Notes: a model not told the origin generated them from the sequence alone. Numbered from the stretch's first letter, positions 18,638-31,864 are shown. The stretch: 64,000 bases of DNA from Bugulina stolonifera (GCA_935421135.1 OW285189.1:7833072-7897071); one strand, 5' to 3'. A program made the numbers and translations.

Positions 18638-20070
18638 CATTTTAAACACACTCTGACCTTACACAATATTGATGGTATCACTACTTCTGTAGGAGCTTTG
18701 ATTCGCCCGTCTACGATTCAATTGCTATGAAGGAGTAGTATTACAGTTACAGCATAATATCAGTGGAAGGCATTAAATAGCAGATACAAGTGATATAGCA
18801 GGAAACCAACTATTACCATAGACTCTATACAATATGTAGTTGGAGATGATGTACTACTTTGCATTTGATATACCGATTGCTTAGCCCACTTATGTACTTC
18901 AAAGTTGAAGATGAACATAAAATGTTGAAAGAGAAGGGTGACCATAAAAAGGAACATCAACCATCCAGAATAAAAGCAATTTCTTAACAATAGAAGGTTG
19001 GCCGCTCTCTGCTCAAGAATTTTTATCCAAGAGAGAGCAACTCCGCTTTATAAGAAACATTGCAACCTTCTATTGTGTTTTTTGGGAGTTTTTGTACTAA
19101 TTTATCAACCCAGGCGACTGCCATACAGTGTGTATGCACTTCAATGTGTACAGTTACATGTACTGGATGTATAAATCATTTATAGGTTGTTTGACTTATA
19201 GAGGTATAAAAACCAGACATGTGCCAAGTAGACAAATATTGAAGTCACATAGTCAAGCAAAAGTACATATTCTTGATTGATAAAATTTCACTTAGAGTAA
19301 AGTCATCAAATGAAGAAAGTCAAAAGTAGAGTAAGAGTCAACAAAATAGCAATTTCAAGCTATAAAGTAAGAGTCAAGCAGCTAGTCAGAGCAGAGTCAA
19401 AGTACAGAAGTTCAAAATGTTTGTGAACAATGAAAACTACCAAATGAGGTAATATACGAGTAACATACTAGTAGTACCGTGTACAGCGTAGTAAATTGCT
19501 TATTCAGGAATAAATGGAGGAGGCAAACTTTCAATGTGTATAGAATAATGTTAGTATGGGCAATACAGATAAGTGTTACTATACCTTATAAGTTATACGC
19601 TTATACTGCTGTCTGAGGAAAAGAGGTACAGAATTGCTTCAGCCGACACTGGGTGCAATGACAACATCAAGTACTTGATGTTACAATCATACAAGGATTA
19701 TTCACTGTTAGGCTCAGCAATGGTGAAGAATAAATCGGTTCTCTCAAATTTCTCCACTGCCGGACCCACTTATTAATTGGTCTGTTTAGCTAAAATTTTT
19801 TCCGCAGTTCTATTGTAAACAAGAATTATTACATAGTTACACCAAGCCAATCAAAGTCGTATTGGAAGCTGAATGTCAAAACAAAAGTATTTGTAAAACT
19901 AAGCCAATATTGAAAGTCATGTAAGGGTCAATCTACATGCTTTGTAGAAAAGAAAAAGTAAAAGTCAACCGCCAGCTTTTACCAAATGCAGTTATATAGC
20001 ACAAGTCAATTAAAAGTAATGAACAGCACTGTTACTCCACTTGACACATGAGTAACAACTCGAGTGCCCA
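18638..20070. other. Unit 1 spacer with a small hairpin insertion
   Basis: Homologous to 28171-28714 at both ends. The middle (about 18905-19810) is unique to unit 1. It contains 13-bp perfect inverted arms CAATAGAAGGTTG (18988-19000) and CAACCTTCTATTG (19063-19075), a small foldback. Several repeats of AAGTCA-like words follow (19240-20000). No gene seen. Confidence 0.5.
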
Positions 20071-21859
20071 TGTCTACTGCATCACATACTCCAGTCTACT
20101 ACTGCAGTGTATACTCTAGTCTACTACAGTGTATACTCTATTCTACTACAGTGCATTCTCTAGTCTACTACAGTGTATACTCTAGTCTACTACAGTGTAT
20201 ACTCTAGTCTACCACAGTGTATACTCTATTCTACTACAGTACATACCCTAGTCTACTACAGTGTATACTCTATTCTACTACAGTACATACCCTAGTCTAC
20301 TACAGTGTATGCTCTAGTCTACTACAGTGTATACTCTAGTCTACTACAGAGTATACTCTAGTCTACTACAGTACATACCCTAGTCTACAACAGTGTATAC
20401 TCTAGTCTACTACAGTGTATACTCTAGTCTACTACAGTGTATACTCTAGTCTACTACAGTGTATACTCTAGTCTACTACAGTGTATACTCTAGTCTACTA
20501 CAGTGTATACTCTAGTCTACTACAGTGTATACTCTAGTCTACTACAGTGTATACTCTAGTCTACTACAGTGTATACTCTAGTCTACTACAGTGTATACTC
20601 TAGTCTACTACAGTGTATACTCTAGTCTACTACAGTGTATACTCTAGTCTGCTACATTGTATACTCTAGTCTGCTACAGTGTATACTCTAGTGTGCTACA
20701 GTGTGTACTCTAGTCTACTACAGTGTATACTCCAGTCTACTACAGTGTATACTCTAGTCTACTACAGTGTATACTCTAGTCTACTACAGTGTATACTCTA
20801 GTCTACTACAGTGTATACTCTAGTCTACTACAGTGTATACTCTAGTCTACTACAGTGTATACTCTAGTCTACTACAACCTACACTCTCGGCTACTACAGT
20901 GTATACTCTATTCTACTACAGTGTATACTCTAGTCTGCTACAGTGTATACTCTAGTGTGCTACAGTGTGTACTCTAGTCTACTACAGTGTATACTCTAGT
21001 CTACTACAGTGTATACTCTAGTCTACTACAGTGTATACTCTAGTCTACTACAGTGTATACTCTAGTCTACTACAGTGTATACTCTAGTCTACTACAGTGT
21101 ATACTCTAGTCTACTACAGTGTATACTCTAGTCTACTACAGTGTATACTCTAGTCTACTACAACCTACACTCTCGGCTACTACAGTGTATACTCTATTCT
21201 ACTACAGTGTATACTCTAGTCTGCTACAGTGTATACTCTAGTGTGCTACAGTGTATACTCTAGTCTACTACAGTGTATACTCTAGTCTACTACAGTACAT
21301 ACTCTAGTCTACTACAGTACATACTTTAGTCTACTACAGTGTATACTCTAGTCTACTACAGTGTATACTCTAGTCTACTACAGTGTATACTCTAGTCTAC
21401 TACAGTGTATACTCTAGTCTACTACAGTGTATACTCTAGTCTACTACAGTGTATACTCTAGTCTACTACAGTGTATACTCTAGTCTACTACAGTGTATAT
21501 TCTAGTCTACTACAGTGTATACTCTAGTCTACTACAGTGTATACTCTAGTCTACTACAGTGTATACTCTAGTCTACTACATTGTATACTCTAGTCTGCTA
21601 CAGTGTATACTCTAGTGTGCTACAGTGTATACTCTAGTCTACTACAGTGTATACTCTAGTCTACTACAGTGTATACTCTAGTCTACTACAACCTACACTC
21701 TCGGCTACTACAGTGTATACTCTAGTCTACTACAGTGTATACTCTAGTCTGCTACAGTGTATACTCTAGTGTGCTACAGTGTATACTCTAGTCTACTACA
21801 GTGTATACTCTAGTCTACTACAGTGTATACTCTAGTCTACTACAGTGTATACTCTATTC
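20071..21859. repeat. 22-bp satellite array 2 (about 80 copies) with higher-order structure
   Basis: Same monomer as array 1. A rare variant block (ACAACCTACACTCTCGGCTAC) starts at 20874, 21160 and 21688. The spacings are 286 and 528 bp, exactly 13 and 24 monomers. Each is followed by the same series of variants (CTGCTACAG, then TAGTGTGCTACAG). This shows duplication of multi-monomer blocks within the array. Confidence 0.95.
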
Positions 21860-22091
21860 CCACAAAAAGACTGTTTTACATATTACACAATTTTACATGA
21901 CATAGTCTTTCCTAATATCAGGAAGTTTCGTCAAGCAACGGTAAATATAAATGAAGAGAAAAACCTGGATCTAGATGTTTAATCACCAGTTTATTATAAT
22001 ATATATACAGTATAATATAAATATGTCTACATGAAGTTTAGCAGGTGTAGAGCAACCAGAAATTGTACTATTTTGTACTAAATAATTAGTT

Positions 22092-24628
22092 CTATATCTC
22101 ACATCCATTGAGAACAGTTGCAATCGTCTGTGATGGTTTGTATCGTTTGTGTCTCATCAACGCACTAGCAGCTGGCTTAGCTCTTGCTGGTGGTCGTGGT
22201 ATCATTTCAACTGATTGTACAAGAGCCTCCAATTCTTTGGATATTAGCTTTGACTCAAAGTTACTTGGCTCAGCTATTGTTCTAGTTGATGTAGGATTTG
22301 TGGTCTGGGTTGTGGTACCGGTGATTAGTCCAGTTGAAGTTGCAATCTTTGGCTGGGGTCTTCTGCTGGCTCTGGTTCTACATGACTCTACGCTTGTCGG
22401 CTGGGGTCTTGGTTGTGGTCTGGGTTCGGGTTTCGGTTGGTTTCTGGTCTGAGGTCTTAGCTGAGATATGTGCTCCGGTTTGGCTTGGGGTCTGACCTGA
22501 GGTCTCAGCTGAGGTCTGGGCTCAGGATTTAGTTGGATTCTAAGCTGAGGTCTTAGTTGAGGTCTGAGCTCGGGTTTGGGTTGAGTTTTGGCCTGAGGTC
22601 TTAGCTGAGATACGTGCTCAGGTTTGGCTTGGGGTCTGACCTGATGTCTCAGTTGAGGTCTGGGCTCGAGATTTAGTTGGGTTCTAAGCTGAGGTCTTAG
22701 TTGAGGTCTGTGCTCAGGTTTCGCTTGGGGTTTGGTCTGAGTTCTCAGTTGGGGTCCGGGCTCGGGATTTAGTTGAGTTCTGGGCTGAGGTCTCAGTTTG
22801 GGTTCCGGTTTCGGTTGAAGTGTGGCCTGTCGTCTTAGATGACGTCTGAGCTCGGTTTTTGTTTGGAGCTTCGGCTGGTGTCTGAGCTGAGGTCTCAACT
22901 GGGGTTTCGGCTGGGGTCTTGTAGCATCAACTGGTGTGGTTGGTAGCAATTTTTCTAGTTCTTTAAGTCCAGGGACAAAAGGAAGTTTAGGTGCTGTTGG
23001 TAACAGATACGCCCGGTAAAGCATCCTATCTCGTTCACTGGGAGTTTCAGCTACTAGTCGATCATATAGTGCTCGTTCGAAGAAGAATTCTCTTTCTTGC
23101 TTTTGTAGTGTCTTCTTTAACGTGAATAAGTGTTTGAGTCTTTTGTGCTGGTCTTCAATTAGTTCTTTTCGAATATTGCTTATGAGTGTAGGGGCCATTC
23201 TTTGTGCAATAGCGGTCTTTGGTATCTGTGGGGTGCGGGGTAGTTTTCTTTTACCCTGAAAGCAGAAATTTTTTGTATAAGGGACTTTTGCAGTCGGTTA
23301 ATACTAGGGCACTTTATCATAAGAAGTTTAATTTTCACCAAGCGCTGTTTACCCACAATTAGAAGCATAGCTCAGCAAACTGTATGGTTTACATTACAGA
23401 GTTTGGGGTTTCTTCTAAAATTATCAATTACATAGAATGTCTCTGACACAGAATAATTAACTCAAAAATTTGGAAACAGTATATGCTTTTAGGGTATACA
23501 TGTTGGTTCCACGTTCTTTACTTACCTGCTTCATATAGTCTCTTGCTCTTAGATAGTTATTGTAGGTCTTCGGAAGCAGATTATTACACATCTCTTGCTT
23601 AGAATTTTTTGGTATTTTACGTTCGCTCATCTTTTGCACAACGGGGATCTTGCTCTTGTGAGATGCCTTAATTAGGTTTCTATTGTTCATATTTATGTTT
23701 GCTAATTCAGGTCTCAAGATCTTGCTTAAAGGTTCGACAGTTCCAGCAATGGCTGCATGACACTCGATTGCTATTGGGTCTGTCTCAATGGTGTCTGGGT
23801 CTTTTGCAGTAGGGCCTGTCTCAGCAGTTACTGGGCTTGTCTCCTCAGCTACTCGGCCTCTCTCGGCAGTTACTGGGGATGTCTCCACAGTTATTCGGCC
23901 TGTCTCCACAGTTACTGGGCTTGTCTTTACAGTTACTACACTCTTTTCACCAGTTTCCTCAATAGTTATTGGGCCCGCCGGAAATGCTGCTTTACTATTC
24001 TCCATAGCGATGCTGTTGTCCTTTATATCTGTCTTCCTTCTTACCTTTTGTTCATCAACTTCTACTCCCAAGGCTTGGCAAGCTCTTCTTAGGATGGTCA
24101 TCTCCACTTTTAAATCTTCTAGCTCTCTGAGGACCTTTTCTAGAATTTGACTACCAGAGAAATCTGCTGTGCTCATGGTAGATTCTTTCTTATTACACCT
24201 TTGTGAAGCGTGTTGCAACGCTGACTGCCCTGAACTACTGGCCTCTGTCACTGATGTCTTTTGCGATATCGGTGACCTAGAAGATTGTGGACATGTTGAA
24301 ACAAATAAATATGGTTATTCAAATTATGGTCCTAATATAACGGAGCATTAAGAAACACCTAGGGCAACGCTAGCAGTTAAGTAAGCTACCACACAGATAC
24401 TTAGGTGATCTACCACACAGGTAAGTAGGCCAGCTAATACACATGTACTTAGGTCAGTGAATATACAAGTACCCTTGCACATCCCAGTGTCTATACTGAT
24501 AACATATACACTACATAGAACAACACTCACCTCTCCTTATTAGTTACGTCCGTAGTAGTATCGGCTAGACTCACAGAGCACTCTCTCTTGGATTCTGGGC
24601 TCCAGGTTATTGGAGGATTACACGACAT
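22092..24628 (-). CDS. Gene B: tandem-family protein, 3 coding exons, 670 aa, family unrecognised
   Basis: Exons: 24628-24531 (ATG, MSCNPPITWSPESKRE; donor GAGAG|GTGAGT), 24276-23526 (acceptor TTCTAG|G; donor CAG|GTAAGT), 23255-22092 (acceptor TTTCAG|GG; stop TAG). 98+751+1164 nt join in frame. It has the longest exon 2, with an extra N-terminal part (SPISQKTSVTEASSSGQ to STMSTADF) before the coiled coil at about residues 75-107. A VTVETSPVTAETG-like repeat follows, then the conserved helical block (about 265-390), an Arg/Pro/Gln repeat of about 170 residues, and a basic tail. Poly(A) signal at 21995-21990. A TATATATTATATT stretch about 65 nt upstream of the ATG could be a promoter, or the tract of an upstream acceptor (TTTTAG). 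Function unknown. Confidence 0.8.
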
Positions 24629-25069
24629 CGTGTAGTGTAGTCTACACTTCACACTGAATCACCAACTCCACTTCTATGCAGCTAAAATAATATAATATAT
24701 ATTCATGCAGTAAACAACAATGCACCATGATTCCCTGTCACATTTAGAACGGGATGATGATCATGCACAGAGCATTTATAAAACTGAACAAGTCCATTTC
24801 AATTTATTATTCTGTTAAAACCTATAAACAATAAACTTGATTGATAATGTATTATAATAACACTCACCAGGTATGGAGTCTGTACACAGATATATGGTTA
24901 ATACAATATACACAGATATGTTCTATATTATATTATAGTAGAGACGAGGTTGTATCATCGGGAATATATCACAAGAACGATATGAATATCGCGTTGCGCA
25001 TGAGAACAACTAGAATACAATGTATAACACTAGTAGGCATTCCAAAACAATCCCATTTCGATTGTTAGA

Positions 25070-25839
25070 TCATGTGCAGAAATATTTTAAACAATGACAA
25101 TGACTAATTATTTTTCCATAAATCTCACAAATTAAAGTTACTGAGTTACAATTACTAGGGCATGCACTCCACCTTGCAACAGTTACTGGGTCTTTTGCAA
25201 CAGTTACTGGGTTCTCTGGAACAGTTTCTTCGGTTGCTAGACTCTTCTCGACAGTTATCTCAACAGCTATGGAGCATGTCTGAAATGCTGATTTACTATT
25301 CTCCATGGCAATGCTGTTGTCCTCTATATCCGTCTTCCTTCTTACCTTTCTTTCATCAACTTCTACTCCCAAGGCTTGGCAAGCTCTTCGCAAGATAGTT
25401 ATCTTCACTTTCCGATCTTCTAGCTCTCTGAGGACCATTTCTACACTTTATCTGCCAGAAAAATCTGTAAGGACACCGGAGCCTGCACTGTTGTACCTTT
25501 GGTTCAATGAATAGTATTTGCATCGTAAAGTTGGTTGCACCTGTACTTCCTGTTCCTGAGGACATTTTCTAGAATTTCACTACCAGATAAATCTGTAAGA
25601 GCACCGGAGCCTGCTGCGCTTATGGTCGACACTTTCTCAAGCTCTTCTTAGGATGGTCATCTCCACTTTTAAATCTTCTAGCTCTCTGAGGACCCTTTCT
25701 AGAATTTGACTACCAGAGATCTGCTGCGCTCATGGTAGACTCTTTCTTATTACATCTTTTGTTCAGTGAGGAGTATTGTAACGCTGACAGCCCTGAACTA
25801 CTGGCCTCTGTAGCTGATGTCCTTTATGGTATTGGTGAC
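25070..25839 (-). pseudogene. Exon-2-like fragment B' with internal partial duplications
   Basis: Contains the same exon-2 start as A', but the frame after the acceptor reads TCA CCA ATA CCA TAA, an early stop. The segment holding the coiled-coil start is repeated in pieces (25439-25480, 25555-25640, 25640-25740), each with AGAATTT...CTACCAGA and CTCTCTGAGGACC. A 122-codon open frame remains at 25438-25070. It looks like decaying duplicated exon sequence. Confidence 0.6.
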
Positions 25840-26345
25840 CTAAAGGATCGTGGACAAGTAGAGACAAGTCTAGAACGGAAAAAATAATAAATATGGTGAA
25901 TTAAATTATCGTCCCAATACAATGATGCAAGAAGTTAAAAGATAATAAATATGGTGAATTAAATTATGGTTCTAATACAAAGATGCAGGAAGAAAAATCT
26001 CAGTACAGTACACGAGTGGATAAATCTCTGACGTATTATACGGTAGTGCACTCCTTGAACTGCACCACTCATCATAATATATGACAGTCAGCTGATAGTG
26101 AAGACTTCAATAGCGGACTATTCAAGTATATTATATCTTTAGTTCTTCCACAGGCTAATGTAGTTATGCCTGTGTATTATAGCAATACTACTTATTGTTT
26201 CCATCAACAATCAGCGCTACCAAGTCTCTTGAAGATTCGCTGCTTCCCAGCAAAGTCAGCGATGCCATGTACTTTACCTGTATATATATTATTTACTATA
26301 CACAAAACATGCATGCACTATATGGAATAAATATCAATATAATAC

Positions 26346-26815
26346 TATCTCACAAACACTAGGTCTCTTTGATGAGCGAGGAACAGCCTAGATTGGCAAA
26401 AATGTGGAAGCAAGAGTTTGTCTCACTTAGACCATACAGCTGAGGGAGTGCAAATAATTTTATTGAAATCTGCATTGTTGTTGCTCCCTTAAATTTACAA
26501 TTATGTGTATCACTCGTCTAATAACGGCTACATTGATCATTCTGGGTCCTAGGAAATCATTCCAGGCATTTTGGTGAACAAAAGCAACGTTGGATGGTAA
26601 ACTGTTACACGTAATGCAGATTGCCAGTGAGATAATCATAGGCAATGTATACCTTATTGTATAACATTCAATCTTCAATTTGGATGATTGTACAAACATA
26701 GTAGTTAGTGTGGAGGGCTACATTTTCACTAATAGAAAGTTTAACATTTACCAATAGTGCAGTGTACGTATACATATTGTGTCATAGAATATTGCTATAC
26801 TCTGTTATTAATATT
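26346..26815. repeat. Spacer block R, copy 2 (shortened)
   Basis: Almost identical to 16379-16850, including the 79-codon minus-strand frame (26699-26460). It stops at CTATACTCTGTTA, so the conserved GGTGGAACCCAGGCTG part is missing here. Confidence 0.7.
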
Positions 26816-28012
26816 AATATACTGTGTGAAATATACAATGTGTCAGTACACAGTACACTGTGCTGACATTCGAACTTTGGTCAAAACTTAAAATTTCTTA
26901 CTCTGCTGAAACAGCATACAAATGAGCGAAAATATTTCTGTCTACACAACCATGTGCTACAAATCATGTCACAGTATTTCCGGGTAGACTGAAGCTGAAC
27001 CAATCATACTTCCTCCTCAACTCTAGTTTAGAACCTGTGTTCCAAGAAATTGTTGAGAATCATATTGTGCATGTGGGCTGTTATTCTGGCGTTTCATAAA
27101 CGACCACCCCCAACCTTACAATATTGTAAACTACGCATATGCGAAAGCCAAGATGTACAAACTGTGAACTCTAGTGCTTACTTACTGTATATATAGAAGG
27201 CCTCAAACCTCTACATAAAGGTATAGATTTAATTGCCATTAAAGTTTAAACTCTTTGACTTGTATTTAAGAGATATGCATTGTAGGTATAACAGTACATA
27301 TATACATTGTATATGTGTATAATACTGTAACATTAGTATTCTGTTACTACTGACTTTATTTACTTTTCTGATTAAAGTTCTAATGCAATCATATACAATC
27401 CTAAATATAGAACTGCAACTTAAATTGATTGAATACATTACCAGAGGTTATACTGATATAACTTGTCTGTGTTCCCCCAGTCTTACTATGATGCACCTGA
27501 GATATAACTCTGATTAGTGAATGGCTATATTTAATATTTCCAGTTTTATATTGAAGGTTCACATCACTGGTGGAAGCAATTGTTCAGATGCATGCTATAA
27601 CAAGTTAAGGTGCATTAGAAGATGTTCTAAACCGATAGTTCTAAACCAGGCAGTTCAAAACTGTGTAGACCACATTTAGAAGAACACAACTCCCAAATAA
27701 TTAAATTTAGTTAATTAATTCCATTAAATAAATAAAAAAATAATATTAAAAATAAAATCTATTTGAAATCTGGTAATTGGGGTTTGGGGTGAGGCTTTTC
27801 GGACTGTCCTGTGTTGAACTGTCCACTTTTGAAATGTCCTGTTTCGAACTGCCTTTTTCGAACAGTCGCACATTCGGTGTAGTCTATGGGAACACATCAT
27901 ATTGCTGATGTAAACATTGGTGAACACATGTGACCATGAATAATTTAAATATACCTGTTGTTAATAAACCCATATAGCTACACTACATGACTGTGTGTCA
28001 TGTTTTTTGCAG

Positions 28013-28170
28013 CGTCCAAAAGGAACCATTTAGTCGCTGAAGGATATAACATTCCTAGATGGGTTGAGCCTCCACAACCAAAAAGATCCGGCCCAGTATC
28101 GATATACTCCAACACCGTCCCTTCCACGTCTCAGAGCCAACGCAGTGCTTCAGCTAAGGAACTGTTGTGA
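28013..28170 (+). CDS. Possible terminal exon, plus strand (copy 2)
   Basis: Same acceptor, length (158 nt) and frame as 18480-18637, with replacements including R to W (PRW), D to N and C to R. It ends in the same AKELL stop. See copy 1 for the doubts. Confidence 0.35.
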
Positions 28171-28714
28171 CATTTTAAACACACTCTGACAATACACGAT
28201 ATTGATAGTATTACTACTTCTGTAGGAGCTTTGATTCGCCCGTCTACAATTGAATTGCTATGAAGGAGTAGTATTACAGTTGCAGCATAATATCAGTGGA
28301 AGGCATTAAATAGCAGATACAAGTGATATAGCCAGAAATCAACTATTAACAGAGACTCTATACAATATGTAGTTGGCAATACTGAACTATTTTGCATTTT
28401 ATATACCGATTGCTTAGCCCACTTTTCAGCAGTGCATAAACACGTGCATTACTCCATATAAGAATTATTACATACACTTGTAATTACACCAAGCCAATTG
28501 AAGTATTGGAAGCTGAATGTCAAAACAAAAGTATTTGTAGAACTAAGCCAATATTAAAAGTCATGTAAGTGTAAATTTACATGCTTTGTAGAAAATTAAA
28601 GTAAAAGTCAACCTCCAGCTTTTACCAAATGCAGTTATATAGCACAAGTCAATTAAAAGTAATGAACAGCACTGTGACTCCCCTTGACACATGAGTAACC
28701 TCACTCAAGTGTCC

Positions 28715-28917
28715 ATGTCTACTACAGTGTATACTCTAGTCTACTACAGTGTATACTCTAGTCTACTACAGTGTATACTCTAGTCTACTACAGTGCATAC
28801 TCTAGTCTACTACAGTGTATACTCTAGTCTACTACAGTGTATACTCTAGTGTACTACAGTGCATACTCTGGTCTACTACAGTGCATACTCTAGTCTACTA
28901 CAACGTATACTCTATTC
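28715..28917. repeat. 22-bp satellite array 3 (about 9 copies)
   Basis: Same monomer and the same right-hand flank (TATACTCTATTCCAACAAAAAGACT) as the other arrays. Several copies carry GTGCATAC in place of GTGTATAC. It lies 3' of gene C. Confidence 0.95.
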
Positions 28918-29190
28918 CAACAAAAAGACTATTTTACATGTAACAAGGCACACTCTTGCATGACATAGTTTTTCCTAATATTACGAAGTTTCGTCAAGCG
29001 ACTGTAAATATAAATGAAGAGAAAAACGAGGATCTAGATGGTTCATCAACAGTTTATTATAATATATACAGTATATAATTATGTCTACATGAAACTTAAC
29101 AGCTGTAGAGCAAACAGAAATTGTAGTATTTTGTACTAAATAATTAGATACACTAATAACTAAATAAATGTAGACACAATAGTCTTAGTT

Positions 29191-31423
29191 CTATATCTCA
29201 CATCCGTCGAGAATGTTTGCAATCGTCTGTGATGGTTTGTATCGTTTGTGTCTTATCAACGCACTGGCAGCCGGCTTAGCTCTCGCTGGTGGTCGTGGTA
29301 TCATTTCAACTGATTTTACGGGAGCCTCCATTTGTTTGGATATCAGCTTTGACTCGAAGTGCCTTGGTCCAGCTGTTGTTCTAGTCGATGTTAGATTTGT
29401 GGTCCGGGTTCTGGTATCGGTGATTAGTCCAGTTGAAGTTGCAATCTTTGGCTGGGGTCTTCTGCTGGCTCTGGTTCTACATGACTCTACACTTATCGGC
29501 TGGGGTCTTGGTTGAGATCTGGGGTCTGGTTTCGGTTGAGTTTTGGCCTGAGGTTTTAGCTGAGATACGTGCTCAGGCTTGGCTTGGGGTCTGACCTGAG
29601 GTCTGGGCTCGGGATTCAGCTGGGTTCCTAGCTGAGGTCTTAGTTCGGGTCTGGGTTCAGGTTTTGATTGGGTTCTCGCCTGAGGTCTTAGTTGAGGTCT
29701 GTGCTGAGGTTTTGCTTGGGGTTTGGCCTGAGGTCTCAGTTGAGGTCTGGGCTCGAGATATAGCTGAGTTCTGGGCTGAGGTCTCACTTCGGGCTTGAGT
29801 TCCGGATTCGGTTGGAGTGTGGCCTGTGGTCTTAGATGATGTCTGAACTCGGCTTTTGCTTGGGGCCTCGGTTGGGGTCTGAACTGAGGTCTGAACTGGG
29901 GTTTCGGTTGGGGTCTCGTAACATCAACTGGTGTGGATGGTAGCAATTTTTCTAGTTTTTTGAGTCTAGGGACAAAGGGAAGCTCAGGTGGTGTCGGTAA
30001 AAGATACGCCTGGTAAAGCATCCTATCTCTTTCACTGGGAGTTTCAGCTACTAGTCGATCATATAGTGCTCGCTCAAAGAAGAATTCTCTTTCTTGCTTT
30101 TGTAGTGTCTTCTTCAATGTGAATAAGTGTTTGAGCCTTTTGTTTTGGTCTTCAATTAGTTCTTTTCGTATATTGCTTATGAGTGTAGGGGCCATTCTCT
30201 GTCCAATAGCAGTCTTTGGTATCTGTGGGGTGCGGGGTATTTTTCCTTTACCCTAAAAGCAGAAATTTTTCATATAGGAAACTTTTGCAGTCTGTTAATA
30301 CTAGGGCACTTTGTCATAGAAAGTTCAATTTTCACCAAGCACTGTTCCCCCACAATTAGAAGCATAGCTCAGCAAACTGGATGGTTTACATTACAGAGAT
30401 TGGGGTTTGTTCTAAAATCATTAATTACATAGAATGTCTCTGACGCAGAATAATTAACTCAAAATTTTGGAAACAGTATATGCTTTTAGGGTATACATGT
30501 TGGTTCCATGCTCTTCACTTACCAGTTTCAAATAGTCTCTTGCTCTTAGGTAGTTATTGTAGCTCTTCGGAAGCAGATTATTACACATCTCTTGCTTAGA
30601 ATTTTTTGGTATTTTACCCTCGCTCATCTTTTGCACAACGGGGATCTTGCTCTTGTGAGATGCCTTAATTAGATTTCTATTGTTCATATTTATATTTGCT
30701 AATTCAGGTCTCAAGATCTCGCTTAAAGGTTCGACAGTTCCAGCAATGGCTGCATGACACTCGATTGCTATTGGGTCTGTCTCAATGGTGTCCGGGTCTT
30801 TTGCAGCAGGGCCTGTCTCAGCAGTTACTGGGGCTGTCTCCACAGTTACTGGGCTTGTTTCTACAGTTGCTACACTCTTTTCACCAGTTTCTTCAATAGC
30901 TATTGGGCCCGCCTGAAATGCTGCCTTACTGTCCTCCATGGCAATGCTGTTGACGTCTATATCTGTCTTCCTTCTTACCTTTTTTTCATCAACTTCTACT
31001 CCCAAGACTTGGCAAGCTCTTCTTAGGATGGTCATCTCCACTTTTAAATCTTCTAGCTCTCTGAGGACCCTTTCTAGAATTCGACTACCAGAGAAACAAA
31101 TAAATATGGTGATTTAAATTATGGCCCTAATATAACGGAGCATTAAGAAACACCTAGGGCAAAGCTAGCAGTTAAGTAAGCTACCACACAGATACTTAGG
31201 TGATCTACCACACAGGTAAGTAGGCCAGCTAATACACATGTACTTAGGTCAGTGAATATACAAGTACCCTTGCACATCCCAGTGTCTATACTGATAACAT
31301 ATACACTACATAGAACAACACTCACCTCTCCTTATTAGTTACGTCCGTAGTAGTATCGGCTAGACTGACAGAGCACTCTCTCTTGGACTCTGGGCTCCAG
31401 GTTATTGGAGGATTACACGACAT
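29191..31423 (-). CDS. Gene C: tandem-family protein, 3 coding exons, 573 aa, family unrecognised
   Basis: Exons: 31423-31326, 31084-30523 and 30252-29191, with the same donors and phases as gene A (98+562+1062 nt). Like A it lacks the first part of exon 2 and uses the acceptor TCTCTGGTAG. The Arg/Pro/Gln repeat is the shortest of the three. Exon 2 ends KL|, where A and B end KQ|. Exon 3 keeps the conserved MAPTLISNIRKELIEDQ and FFFERALYDRLVAE segments with a few replacements. Poly(A) signal AATAAA at 29058-29053. The intact frames in all three copies suggest that protein is still made. No known domain seen. Confidence 0.75.
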
Positions 31424-31864
31424 CGTGTAGTGTAGTCTACACTTCACACTGAATCACCAACTCCACCTCTATGCAGCTAAAATAATATAATATATATTCA
31501 TGCAGTAAACAACAATGCACCATGATTCCCTGTCACATTTAGAACAGGATGATGATCATGCACAGGGCATTTATAAAACTGAACAAGTCCATTTCAATGT
31601 ATTATTCTGTTATAACCTATAAACAACAAACTTGATTGATAATGTATTATAATAACACTTACCAGGTATGGAGTCTGTACACAGATATATGGTTAATACA
31701 ATATACACAGATATGTTCTATATTATATTATAGTAGAAACGAGGTTGTATCATCGGGAATATATCACAAGAACGATGTGAATATCGCGTTGCGCATGAGA
31801 ACAACTAGAATACAATGTATAACACTAGTAGGCATTCCAAAACAATCCCATTTCGATTGTTAGA

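Larger units (their letters stand above)
11854..20070. repeat. Tandem unit 1
   Basis: Order: 22-bp satellite, minus-strand gene A, exon-2-like fragment A', block R, then a spacer with a plus-strand exon-like frame. The same order repeats in units 2 and 3 with high identity. Unit 1 has about 900 bp (18905-19810) that unit 2 lacks. Confidence 0.85.
20071..28714. repeat. Tandem unit 2
   Basis: Same order as unit 1, with the longest satellite array (about 80 copies) and gene B. It lacks about 450 bp of block R (the equivalent of 16850-17290) and the 900-bp segment noted in unit 1. It shares the altered exon fragment structure (B') with unit 3. Confidence 0.85.

Noticed and set aside
24348..24530. 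Minus-strand 60-codon frame repeated at 31143
   Set aside because: It lies in intron 1, directly after the exon 1 donor, and is open only through low-complexity repeats of CACAGGTAAGTAGG-like words.
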